Assembly: GCA_021927905.1 (NCBI GenBank)
Contig: BLLK01000040.1
Coordinates: 806,001 to 870,000 of the forward strand
From: Chaetoceros tenuissimus
Lineage: Eukaryota > Bacillariophyta > Thalassiosirophyceae > Chaetocerotales > Chaetocerotaceae
Length of the DNA: 64,000 nucleotides
Direction: 5' to 3'
The notes beneath the pieces are model-generated. The model ran no database searches. It was not told where the DNA came from and saw only the letters and a program-made list of their open reading frames with translations. Of this stretch, positions 1-9,679 are shown in pieces. Within the stretch, counting starts at the first letter, position 1; each line of letters begins with the position of its first letter. The position numbers were made by a program, and so were the translations under genes.

Positions 1-565
1 GCAGCCACACTATGGATCACATAACAAAGCTGCAGTCAAAAAATCTGCTGACTTGTACCGAGTTGTCAGGTAGACGTTTTAGTGATCCTACGTATGAAGG
101 AACGTGAAACTATCACGGATGAACCGACTTCCAAATGCAGTGTTCCACAGCCACCCCCACCAAATTACAATACAGTAAAGATTGAAAATATGGGCGGCCT
201 TTTCTTCTCATGACTCAAAGTGTACATTGAATGAACCCATTCAATACATCATAGAGTACAGGATACAAACAAGCACTTGAAAGAATAGCGACGAAAGTGC
301 AAAAGGTTGAAAGGTTTGAAAATATGACAGTGATTTACAGAGTAAGATTGGAGGAGAAAGGATGATGTAGATGTATGCCTCATGACAATCAATGTGATTT
401 AACAATGATTTTCAGTCGAGCATGGCGATATGACGCAGATTATGAGTGTTCTCTGTAAACCATAAAAGTAAAGAATGCTTATACACGTAACAAAAAAGAT
501 ATAGTTACTTTGAAGAACTACAATTAGGTTTCCCTAATTCCCAAACCATGTCATTCCTTTGAATT
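1..565. other. Intergenic, no gene recognised
   Basis: No coding signal was seen on either strand. A stretch around 175-225 resembles the segment near 7215-7260: both read roughly 'gggyggc.ttttctt.tcatgact'. This may be a decayed piece of the dispersed repeat described at 2035-2245 and 7103-8013. The rest is AT-rich, without obvious structure. Confidence 0.4.
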
Positions 566-1844
566 TCAGTGGAAACAATCATCTTGGGCATGATCATTTC
601 GCAAAATCATTGCTTGGATAATTTCACAACGATCCATGTCTTGCTCATCCTTGTCATCGTACTTGACTCTCCACCAACTTGCATCAGTGGAATAGTCAAT
701 AACACTCCCAAAATAAAGCTCATCGCCAAAGTACTTTGCTACTCTTGCGTCTAGAAACATTTTCATTTGACGGTTGTATCTTTCGATACAAACTACATTG
801 TGAAAGATTTGAGTAAAAAAAAATAAAATAAAACAAAGATTCAAAATAAATCTTGACAACTCCTTACCAATAACTTCTTCAAAGTCCATGGTTTCTTTCA
901 AACCATCTTCAAACTTGACGTCGTAGATTTGGTGTTTATCTTGTGAGTGTTTCTTTTCATCCACCTCTCCTCTGAAACCCTTGATGTAGACATTGCCTTC
1001 TGCGTCGGTAACTTCATAGTTCTTGACTAAATTCATTCCTACGCTGACTGAATTTCTGGTGTTGTAGTTCTTTTGCTTCTTTTGTGATGGATCTGTCTGT
1101 TCCAAAGCCTCCTTTAATTGAAGCGAAATTGCCAAATGTACTAAATCAAGAATTCGTTGCATTTGGTTTACATCATTGTTGGAGTTGTCTGCACCGTTCA
1201 AAATTGCTGAGACAACTGAGGATTTGGAAACATTGACATCGTCGGAGAAATCTTTGGCTCTCAACTCGATGGCTATGATTGAACATTTCCGAAGAATTTG
1301 TTTCAATAAATCCGTGAGTTCTGGGACATCGCTGACAATAATGAAGATAGCCTTGTGGCCTCGTCTTTTGTTTTGCAGTCCCATTCTAACTTCGAGAGAA
1401 TCATTTGGATGTTCACAATCTTTGCCAAACATCAAAAGACTTCCATCAGGTGATAGAAAGTATTTCCTGAAGAATGCAAGAAAATCCTCTTTGGTATGAA
1501 GCTCTTGATTTTGACTCTTGATGAGGTCAGTAAGGATGTCCCAAAGCATGTTATAGTCCCAATCATTCTCTTTCTTGTGAAGAGCAACTTGAATTTCTTC
1601 AAAAGCATTTACCACTAATGAAAAGAGTTCTTCCTCGTTACCTCTGAGATGCCTTCTTAAGGTAGAAATGAGAGCAGCAGCAACGTCTTTTCGAAATGCA
1701 GAATTGAGTTAACTGTGTAAAGATTGATTTGGAGACAAACATTTCTAAACACTTACCATCCTCAGCCTTTCTCTTTCGGTTTGTGTTTAGAGGGCTTGTC
1801 TTTGTTGTTCTATTAGGCCTGTTTTGTTTAGTTGGTTTGCCCAT
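566..1844 (-). CDS. Tudor-like domain protein, three exons, 377 aa
   Basis: Model: exons 1757-1844, 868-1686 and 566-792, with introns of 70 and 75 bp. The first exon encodes a basic, nuclear-type leader starting MGKPTKQNR with a KRK cluster. The acceptor at 1687 (AAAAG before ACG) is chosen because it alone keeps the frame into the long second exon; the more pyrimidine-rich CACAG nearby leads to a stop. The second intron (793-867) is a multiple of three and would otherwise read as a hydrophobic insert. The C-terminal ~150 residues look like two Tudor/agenet-type segments: VYIKGFRGEV..YDVKFEDGLKETMDFEEV, then VAKYFGDELYFGSVIDYS..WWRVKYDDKDEQDM. Such folds read methylated histone tails, so a chromatin role is likely (inference). 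The helical N-terminal half is not recognised. Confidence 0.6.
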
Positions 1845-2406
1845 TTTCTATTTGACCTTCGTTTCTCTCAATTCCAGAATAGGGTTTCTCTTCTTGTTTC
1901 CAAGAAATTGTGAGAGCAAACGTGAATTGTGAAGAAGAATGATTTTTGTTCTCTGTCTGTCAGGTCTGGATTTGACGCACAAATAATGACACTGAGAGTC
2001 ATCGGACAAGTCATCATTGGCGATGTAGGACTGGTAAGAGCAACCAATCTTTGAACAGGTCCTATTTAGAATAAATGAATTTATCTTGTTATAAATTAAT
2101 GTTAAACAGCATCACATAAGTTAAAAAAGGTCCAACACAGCCAAGGCTGGTGAAGGAATGAACGATGGAAAAATCTTCTTTGCCAAATCCTTCCTATCTG
2201 GATTGTACATGATGAAAATCAACAATTGCTATCCTTTCATGCCATAAATTGTATTCTGTGATCTTTTTTGTAGAGTCATCAATGTCCACTTGGAGTCATG
2301 ATAGGCTTACGATTTGCACTCTATTGTACTTTTGTGATGAGAATATTGAAAGAGATCTGCAACACTTTTCACCATGCAAATGCTGCTATATTGCAATTAC
2401 TAGATA
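1845..2406. other. Intergenic; holds an inverted copy of a dispersed repeat
   Basis: Upstream side of the Tudor-like gene and downstream side of the SART-1 fragment. The only structure seen is the inverted repeat copy listed at 2035-2245. No further coding signal. Confidence 0.4.
2035..2245 (-). repeat. Inverted copy of dispersed repeat (family also at 7.1-8.0 kb)
   Basis: Read on the minus strand, this stretch matches the plus strand at about 7780-8010. Shared blocks are, in order, 'ggatagcaattgttg', 'aaggattt.g..aagaag', 'atcgttcaatcc/attcct', 'caccagccttggct.tgttg' and, after a gap, 'ttcaaagattggttg'. A third, shorter match is at 7290-7400. Identity is partial and shared blocks are separated by indels, so the copies are old. 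In the best copy the segment is open and encodes a peptide with FDEEEFIIVQSYTSLGYVAS, so the family may derive from a decayed protein gene. Confidence 0.6.
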
Positions 2407-3210
2407 CTAAGTTTTATGCAATACAAATGCCTTCCCAGTGGCTTTTTGCGTAGCCTTCAATGCGCCAAAAGTTGAACTATGTTTCCCAGACTTCTCTGAC
2501 TGTTCACGTTTGATTTGTTGAAGTTTCTTTTCTTCTTTTCTCTTTGAACTACCATGTCCGTGAAATTGATAGCACAATTGGCGAAATGCCTCCTTTCTAG
2601 TCAATAGTCGACCATGCTCGTCGCGGTATTCAAGTTTCACTTCTCTGTTTGCAAGCTCAATGTCCTTTTCATGTGGTCGTCCATTGAATCCAGTAGTGTC
2701 AAGCTTAACAACCTTCTTCAGATCAATCTTCTCATAATCTTCATAAGTTCTTTCATCTTTTGCACGCCCTCTAAGCTCTTCTCTGCCAGAGCTTTTACCG
2801 AGTTCTCCCGTCTGCTTCAGTAGACCAAGGAAAGCTGACATTCCGCGACCTACACCTGCGCTAGCACTCGTTCCTTCAAAAGTATCAGTTTCCTTTGGCT
2901 CATCGTTCACTTCATGAGCCAACTCCTCCAGTGTTTGAATGTTATCTTCTTCGTCTGACTTATCTTCTATCATGGTAACATCCTCTACAACTAAAGAATT
3001 ATCTGTATCTTGATCTTGCTGTGTATTACTATCATTCTGCTCCTCCTCATTCTTCTTCTTTTCTTCCTTCTTGACATTTTTCTGAAAACGAAGAGACCGT
3101 GTGAATTCCTTTGTAGTACCGATCTCAAACGTAATACCACCTTCTCCGTTGTTGAGTGGCTTCTGATTCGTTGCATCCCAAGTGGATTTTAGAGCATTAA
3201 CTACAGCCAA
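2407..3210 (-). pseudogene. SART-1 (Snu66) C-terminal fragment, 267-aa open frame
   Basis: SART-1/Snu66 is a U4/U6.U5 tri-snRNP protein needed for spliceosome activation. This frame contains the highly conserved C-terminal block of the family, including GRAKDERTYEDYEKIDLKK, GFNGRPHEKDIELANRE, EYRDEHGRLLTRKEAFRQLC and YQFHGHGSSKRKEEKK, followed by a lysine-rich tail. The N-terminal part keeps a weak match to the family's 'F..TTEF.R.L' region and a long acidic, low-complexity stretch. Family members are usually several hundred residues longer, and nothing upstream encodes the missing N-terminal half. Upstream DNA instead repeats the start of this fragment (see 3195-3640). I read it as a truncated duplicate rather than the cell's working copy. 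It is uninterrupted, so a short expressed protein cannot be excluded. Confidence 0.7.
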
Positions 3211-3640
3211 TGTACCGTTAGAATTTTCACTTCCATTACTTTGAGTCTTGCTCTGTGAGTTGAATTCTCGAAGCCTTTGCCAACTCCTCTCTTGTTTGGA
3301 TATTTATTTTCTGCCTTCTCTTCTCTAATAGTAACATGCTCCATGACTAAAGAATTATCCGTTGATTCCTCCCTTGGTGAATTGCTAAAATTTTGCTCCT
3401 CCTCCTTCTTGTTCTTTTCTTCCTTCTTCACATTTTTCTGAAAACAAAAGAGACCATTTGAATTCCTTTGTAGTACCAGTCTCAAAAGTAATGCTACCTT
3501 CTCCGTTGTTTACTACTGCCAATGAACCCTCCACTTTATTCACTTTGCTTCTTTGAGTTGAATTCTCGAAGCCTTTGTATATAGCTGTTCTTGACGGGTT
3601 GAAATATTTACGTAAGAAACTCCCATCAGCTGCATGTATC
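3195..3640 (-). repeat. Tandem partial duplicate of the SART-1 fragment, frameshifted
   Basis: The segment at about 3255-3515 repeats about 2910-3165: same order of 'NNGEG.ITFE.GTTKEF', a KKEEK-rich run and 'TDNSLV.E.VT', offset by roughly 350 bp. The flanking string 'gagttgaattctcgaagcctttg' occurs at ~3248 and again at ~3554, showing a second overlapping duplication of ~310 bp. The frame is broken just after the GTTKEF codons, so the homologous peptide is spread over two frames. No intact gene remains. Confidence 0.65.
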
Positions 3641-3973
3641 ATGAGATTGATTTTTAGTCATGGTTGCCTTCTTTTAAAGTAGCTTGGGTACAAAAGTATA
3701 TCAATATCAGTTGTAATAAAGAAATAGATTCGATTCAGATAGGTTTGAGAAATTGGAAAAGTGATGAAGGAATGAATCATCGAATCCTTCATTCAAAGAT
3801 TTTTGGTGGCTGGGAAATGGTTTGCATACGTCATCATGACATGAATTGACACCAAGATATGACATTGAAATTGAAGAAATCTGAAGAAAGATCTCTTATG
3901 TTGAATACACGTAACAACGCGATGTTATGCAATCGATGAATATCAGAACGGCTAAAGGAAGGAGAAGAACAAA
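3641..3973. other. Gene-free stretch between SART-1 and ABC-F remnants
   Basis: No coding frame was recognised. The string 'gatgaaggaatgaatcatcgaatccttc' resembles a short piece of the dispersed repeat at 2101-2245, but too weakly to call. Confidence 0.3.
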
Positions 3974-5333
3974 ATCACATTATTGACGGTGACACATGAT
4001 TGAGCCTTTTTGGAGGATGTATGTGATACTATTTTGGAAATAGATCGTGGTTCATTATATTCTTACAAAACAAAGGCAATTATGCTCACTTCTTGGAGAA
4101 AAAGGCCGAAAGATTGGCTAACGAAGATGCGGCTATCCAAGCTGCAAAAGAGAGTTGAGTTGGATTGGATGTGAGAAGGCAGCCACAAGCCAGAGAAACA
4201 AAACAAAAGGCGCGTATAGATGCATTCTACAAATTGGAAAAGTCAACAAAACCGCGTGTTGTGGATTCTCCTCTTGAATTAGGTGATGATTATGGGACAC
4301 ACAGATGACTTGGACACAATATTTTGAAATTGAAAAGTGCGTCTTTGAAGTTTGGTGAACACATAATTTCAAATGATTTTTTTGTATAACTTCAATAATG
4401 GAGACAAGATTGCTGTGGTTGGAGCAAATGGGATAGGTGAATTTGCATGTATAGATCCTTACAGAGCAGCAGCCTCTTGATACAGGATCACTTGAACTAG
4501 GAGAAACTGTAGTATTTGGAATTTATGATCAAAAGGGTATAGAGATTGGAAGGAGAAAATATACAAAAGGACGTGTAGAAGCAAGAGATGGACGCTCCAT
4601 GGCTGAAGCACCGCAAGAAGCTATGGGAAGAAGCTCTTGAAACAATTCCAATTTTGTCATCAACGATGGAACGATCGAGTATCAATGTTGAGTGGAGGAG
4701 AATGTCGTAGGTTGCAACTCATGTCCGTATTGATGAAGCGTCCAAACTTTTTAGTGGTGAGTAATATTGCACCTCCAAATTTAACATGATGGTACATTCA
4801 ATTCATGTTCTCTCACTTGCTTTTCCTCTTGATTGCACACAGCTTGACGAGCCTATTTGACAGCACTTGAAGATTACCTTGAAGAGTACAAGAGCATATT
4901 GGTAATTGTGTCTCATGATCGTCTCTTCGCAGATAAGGTGACTGACCATCTTTTTGTATTTGAGGGTAATGGCGTCGTAAAAGATTTCACAGGAACGTTG
5001 ACCAACTACGCAGAAGCGTTGGTGGAGATTGAAGAGTTGAATGGAGAAGATGCGAATACAGTGAAAGATGACAAGAAGTCAAATTACAAAGAAGACAAAG
5101 AAACACGCGTAAAGAGAATGAACCAACTCAAATCTGACAAGAAGGAGATGAATAATATCGAGAACAACATGGAAAAACTAAAGCAAGAGATTGTTAGCTT
5201 GGAAATGAAGATTGAAGAAAGTGCAGATGAAGGATGGACTGTACTTACCAACTTGACTGACAAAATGAATGCAATCTTTGTGCGATGGTTTGAGCTTGCT
5301 GAAGCAATTGAAGAAGCTAAATCTGAATGCTGA
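3974..5333 (+). pseudogene. ABC-F ATPase, C-terminal half, degenerate
   Basis: ABC-F proteins are soluble twin-ATPase factors that act on ribosomes. Pieces appear in family order: LLTVTHD-stop-AFLEDVCD (3976 on), DRGSLYSYK, HFLEKKAERLANEDAAIQAAK, RRQPQAR..KQKARIDAFYKLEK, NILKLKSASLKFGEHII, the second Walker A as GANGIGEF (lysine lost, ~4420), LDTGSLELGETVVFGIYDQ, the signature LSGGECRRLQLMS (~4687), LDEP, and ALEDYLEEYKSILVIVSHDRL. The last part is open for 158 codons (4857-5333). Lesions are an Arg-to-stop TGA, a 5-bp duplication in the Tyr-Lys-Gly region, several frameshifts and deletion of the TND codons after LDEP. A spliceosomal intron with intact borders (4757-4842, gtgagt..cacag) is retained, so this is a DNA-level duplicate, not a retrocopy. 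Confidence 0.85.
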
Positions 5334-5540
5334 AGGCGTTTCTAAACACGAAGGAATTAAATGAAAGAGGCTTCTTAAATCAAATGTAGAATTGAAAGAT
5401 TTTCTTCGCTTCTTGCTCAATTTGAATTTACTTCTGTTGAGAGTTTAACCCATTATGTTCCAATTCCAATGCAAATATCATACACTAGATGGTATTCAGT
5501 ACAATGTAATTCAATGGCCCAATAGAAAGCTTTTAATTTA

Positions 5541-6257
5541 TCACTTTGATCCTCTATGAATGACTTTACGAACATTCTTACATGCGTATTTGGTCTTATC
5601 TTCTTCAGTCAATTCAACATTTACTATGAATGATGGCTGCTTTCTGCCTGGCAAATTTATCATTTGGCAGCTTTCTCGATAGTCTTTGCCACCACATTTC
5701 TTGCACATGCACTTTTCGACAATAGAATGAACATACTCGCCATATTTGTAAGTCAATTCTTGGCCCTTTTTAACTCCCAGGGATTCAATCATAAAAGTGT
5801 CCAGTGATCTGGAATGAGAAGTCCCCTCGGTCCGTATCAACCTACAGTTTGGTTCACAAGAATGGTTGATAGATACTGCATGGCAAGAATTCTTTTTCCC
5901 TACAAGGCTTGTTTGTTTGTCTATCTTGGCAGCATACTTTTTTTCTTCTTCATCTTCAAGAGATTTACGTGTACTTTTTCCAAAGTATGTGAGCACAATA
6001 ACTCCTGGTGGAATATCCTTTTCTGCAATAACTCCTAATCCCTTTCCGTCAGCATTTTTGATTGTGGTCACTCCATATTCAGACACTGCTTCTTCATCAA
6101 GAGGGTAAAACCTTTTGGGAGATTTCGTAACTTGTTGTTTTGGAGGGTTTGGACTTCTTGAACGTAACACGTACTTTTGCTCCTGAAGCTCCTCCCTTTT
6201 CTGCTGCTGCTTCTTATTTGAGAGAGCTTTCGTTGTTTCTGTCGATTTGGAAGACAT
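5541..6257 (-). CDS. SET-domain lysine methyltransferase-like protein, 238 aa
   Basis: A basic, glutamine-rich leader (~50 aa) precedes a compact SET domain. It shows GKGLGVIAEKDIPPGVIVLTYFG (residues 72-93), the cofactor/knot motif NHSCEPN (131-137), GQELTYKYGEY (166-176) and a cysteine-rich post-SET tail CMCKKCGGKDYRESC (183-197). The GEELTYDYG-type motif carries Lys where Asp is usual; the catalytic tyrosines are present. The enzyme would transfer methyl from S-adenosylmethionine to a lysine of a histone or other protein; the substrate is unknown. An in-frame ATG at 6359 adds a hydrophobic 34-residue leader; I prefer 6257 because the sequence from there is hydrophilic and family-like. The gene sits on the opposite strand between two halves of a broken ABC-F gene. 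Confidence 0.75.
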   Translation of the reverse strand: MSSKSTETTKALSNKKQQQKREELQEQKYVLRSRSPNPPKQQVTKSPKRFYPLDEEAVSEYGVTTIKNADGKGLGVIAEKDIPPGVIVLTYFGKSTRKSLEDEEEKKYAAKIDKQTSLVGKKNSCHAVSINHSCEPNCRLIRTEGTSHSRSLDTFMIESLGVKKGQELTYKYGEYVHSIVEKCMCKKCGGKDYRESCQMINLPGRKQPSFIVNVELTEEDKTKYACKNVRKVIHRGSK

Positions 6258-6639
6258 TTTGAATCTGGTCGTCTCTGATTCTTTAGAAAAGTAATGACGA
6301 GAACAAAACCAAAGAGAGAGACATGTTGTTTTTGAAAGAAAAAAGAAAAACAGTGACAAGAGAAAAATGGATCTGGGAGAAATGTGACTTTTTTGAAGCT
6401 ATTTTAGACCTTGTCATCACAATGACGCAAAGCACAAAAAGGAAAGAACAACGGAAAAAGAGAGTTGGGGAAGAGATCTTTGCTTTGCTATTGTACGTAC
6501 TTGTACGTACCTTTTATTTGTACTCGCGAATACTAATACTTACTACACATTCCTATCGATACCCTCTGCTGCTGCAAGAAGTTCTTTCGACGCGTCAACT
6601 GCTGCTGTGCTGCTGCACTATAGCTGTGTAGGAATTACT

Positions 6640-7102
6640 GCCAATATGTGCGTAGGGGAAAAGCTAAGTTGGGAGTTGTCAAATCAGACGCATGGATGTG
6701 GAAAGTCTACTCTCTTGAAAATTATTGCAGAATCCACAAACTGAAGTTGACCGTTGATAGTGGAAGAGGAGGGAAAAGATTGAATCAAGATGAAGGTGTG
6801 GTCTATAGTGGAAATGTAGAGAAAATAATCATGGTATCAAAGTTGCCTATGTACGTACAACAAGGACCACCTCTACTCCCTCGATGTTACTGTTGCCGAT
6901 GCATTGTTGGGAATAGTTGCTTGCAACAGGCGATGCTCAGTCCACAGGATCGAAAAATGTGCATGAAGCAGTGAGAAACTATAGATTGGTTGCCATGAAT
7001 CATCCTTTAGCAGCAACATTAGTACAAGAGCCTGATGTTCTTTTGTTAGATGAACCAGCAAATTACCTTGATCTCAGTGCAATTCGATGGATATCAAAAG
7101 GT
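6640..7102 (+). pseudogene. ABC-F ATPase, N-terminal half, degenerate
   Basis: This supplies the part of the ABC-F protein missing from the copy at 3974-5333, on the same strand but downstream of it. Pieces in order, in changing frames: LGVV, the first Walker A core GCGKSTLLKIIAEST (~6694), DEGVVYSGNVEKII, YVQQGPPL, DVTVADALLG, then VRNYRLVAMNHPLAATL and the Walker B block VQEPDVLLLDEPANYLDLSAIRWI (~7022-7093). At least three frameshifts separate these. Family order would continue with TLLTVTHDRAFLE, exactly the motif at which the other half begins. The match ends at ~7102, where a dispersed repeat starts. Confidence 0.8.
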
Positions 7103-8013
7103 TGGAAATAAGCTTGAGTGTGATCATCTACTAGCTCTCTTCGATTAATCAAATTTACAAGAAGGCAACAAAAGTTAAACAGCTAGATGCAAACAATCAA
7201 AATCGCAAAGTAGGATAGAGTGCAAATCGAAACTACGGGTGGCATTTTCTTGTCATGACTCCAAATTGGTATCACTGACTCTATAAATAGAAAGGATTTG
7301 GTGAAGAAGACTTCATTGTTGTTCAATTCTACACCAGCCAGCCTTGGCTTTGTTCGTAGTGTCGGACCTTTCTCAGGTATTTGATGCTGTTGAATATGGA
7401 ACTTGAATTATAGCACGTGCTCCCAGTTACTTAGGCACGATGCAATTGGTTATTCAATGTCTTGACAGTGAAAACCAAAGAAGTCATTAGTATCATCTCT
7501 TGTTGATTACTTTCAATGGGTTACAACAGATTACGCCTGAATTGTATGCAGAAGTTGGAAATAAGCACAAGTGCAATCATCCAGTACCAGTTCTTTCCGA
7601 CTAGGTAAATTTTGAAGAAGACAAAAAAGGGTAAAGCAGCTGCATGTGTGAACGATCAAAAGCAGGATAGATTTCTGTAGAAAATCACATCAAAGTACGA
7701 CAGAATGCACATCCAAGCTTTTCATATCATGAATCCAAACATTGAAAGACTTGTTACAGAATTGTAGAAAACGTTTCATGGGATAGCAATTGTTGGTTTG
7801 CATAAGCGCATCGTGCTCAATCCAGGGGAGAGAGAAAGGATTTGATGAAGAAGAGTTCATCATCGTTCAATCCTACACCAGCCTTGGCTATGTTGCCAGT
7901 ATCGGACCTTTCAAGGTATTTGATGCTTGTGACTCGACTCAGATCCTACCTTTTGGCTGGGCACAATCTGAATCAGCTATTGATACTTTTCAAAGAATTG
8001 TTGTCTGCAGATA
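7103..8013 (+). repeat. Two tandem, diverged copies of the dispersed repeat
   Basis: Copy A runs from 'gttggaaataagcttgag' at 7103 to about 7545. Copy B starts with 'gttggaaataagcacaag' at ~7553 and runs to about 8013. Both then share the 'aaggattt.gtgaagaag...caccagcc..ccttggct.tgtt' core (about 7290-7400 and 7835-7935). In copy B the core is open from about 7790 to 8014 and reads FDEEEFIIVQSYTSLGYVAS then PFKVFDACDSTQ; in copy A the same peptide is broken. I recognise no protein family. The ABC-F half upstream ends exactly where copy A begins. Confidence 0.6.
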
Positions 8014-9566
8014 AATGATTTTGACCTTTCGAAAGTGCATTCACTCTAAAATAAGATCGAATGATTCAAAGTATGCCTTGCCATGTTTACAAAAAGAAGT
8101 TGAAGTGATGGATACAGTACAGTACGTAATAATTTTAGATAGTAAATCTTATCATTATTATAGATGATGCAATCTCTCTTAACAAGGACTATAGTGGATA
8201 CATATGAATAGTGAGACGAGGGGAGTTACGTAGGAGGAGAAGAGAAAGCTACAGAAATACGAACGGATGTAATCATCATGTTGAGCGAGCAGCAATCAGA
8301 AGCCACATGCTATTATGTGATAAAAAGCATCTTCCTTGATGCTCTTGGTAATTCAGACTTGCTACAATTGCTGAATCTTATCGCCCTTCCTATTTCCTAC
8401 ACTAAAATCAGCTTCGAAAACATATGCTACATATGAATATATTTTTACATATATCTACACCTGCTTTTTAAGAACCAAGCAAACAGCAAGACAACCATTT
8501 TGCATCCACTCACTCAGTCAATATACCAAATCAGTCTAGCACAGGAGTGATGCGAAATAATGTCTCGTCAATCTTTTGGCTACAAACCAAAAAGAAAAGA
8601 TTCAAACCTGCCCGACAGCCGTCAAAAACATTTCATTAGCAAGTGCAAGATCTGAACTACTAGTTTTCGATCTTTTTGATACTTCTGTTGCAAGGGTGGT
8701 GTCAATGTAAAAATCGCTTGGTACTGACGATGTATAAGTCATATTGTATTGTCGCTCCATTTTCTCGCCTCACTATAGATGAAGATACTAGTGAACAGAA
8801 GCTACACATGCCACAAATATTTTTTATTCTGAAAAATTTCATGACTTGCTGCCTTTTCAAACAAATGCTACAACAGTAAAAGATCCAAAAAGCATATTTG
8901 TCTACATATTTTCAAGCGATTTAGTAGCTATGCTTGGATATACTGCTATTGACCATCCTATGTGCAAAAGTGATGCTGTAAGTGGACTTTGTAGTTTATA
9001 CGTAAGAAATCGAAACAAGTAGTTCTCTCTCGATGATGAGAAATATATGGAAAAGTGTTTCGAAACGGCACATTTGAGAAGAAAGGTGTTGCTTATAAGA
9101 TCATAGTAGTAATTCTGGTAAAAACAAATGCATTCATTGACAGGAGGAACGCTATAATTAATGGCTAGTACTCCTGTCAAGATGCAATTAGACTTGCTGT
9201 GGTAGTTTTTCTTCAGAATTGCAACACAGCGTATGTTTTCGTGGATTTCCATTTTTCTTGTAGCTAAATTTATCGACCCTTTTCTCAGCATTTATACAAA
9301 TTTAGCCTAATAAACAGGTTCAAAAATCTATTCCCGTAACGTGATGTCGTTCCACGTCGGAGTCCACGCTAGTGTCAATAAACATCTACTTTAGTCAAAC
9401 AAAAGGTGTCATTTATCGCTGAAAGAGCCTCCCTTTCACGGTGAAGAAGAAATGGAGTACATCACAGTTTTTACTAATGCTTTACACGTTTCATTTCTCA
9501 TAATAAAGAACAAATGACAACGAATACCTTCCATACTCCGATATTCATTTGATAAAACTCCTTCCA
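8014..9566. other. 1.5-kb gene-poor stretch
   Basis: Short open frames occur on both strands (for example 8902-9291 minus), but their translations look random, have no start context or homology, and match nothing recognisable. Base composition is AT-rich. No repeat was seen beyond 8014. Confidence 0.4.
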
Positions 9567-9582
9567 ATACTCCTAGGAGTAT
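9567..9582. promoter_or_regulatory. Perfect 16-bp palindrome upstream of 9680 gene
   Basis: The string atactcctaggagtat is its own reverse complement and lies about 100 bp before the preferred ATG of the 369-aa gene. A dimeric transcription factor could bind here; the function is inferred from symmetry and position only. Confidence 0.3.
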
Positions 9583-9679
9583 ATAGTCATGGAAGAATAT
9601 CCACGATGATGCTTTTTAGGATGGGATGATCATGTTCATTCTTCGTATCATAAAATCTTTTTTATCGAATAAGAATATC

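Noticed and set aside
6257-6359. Extended N-terminus of the SET-domain protein as a signal peptide
   Set aside because: The extra leader (MSLFFFFLSK..) is encoded by T-rich promoter-like sequence and the protein from 6257 begins with nuclear-type basic sequence; left as a possible alternative only.
8902-9291. 129-codon open frame on the minus strand
   Set aside because: Translation has no domain, no biased codon use, no neighbouring exon with splice sites, and lies in a decayed tract.
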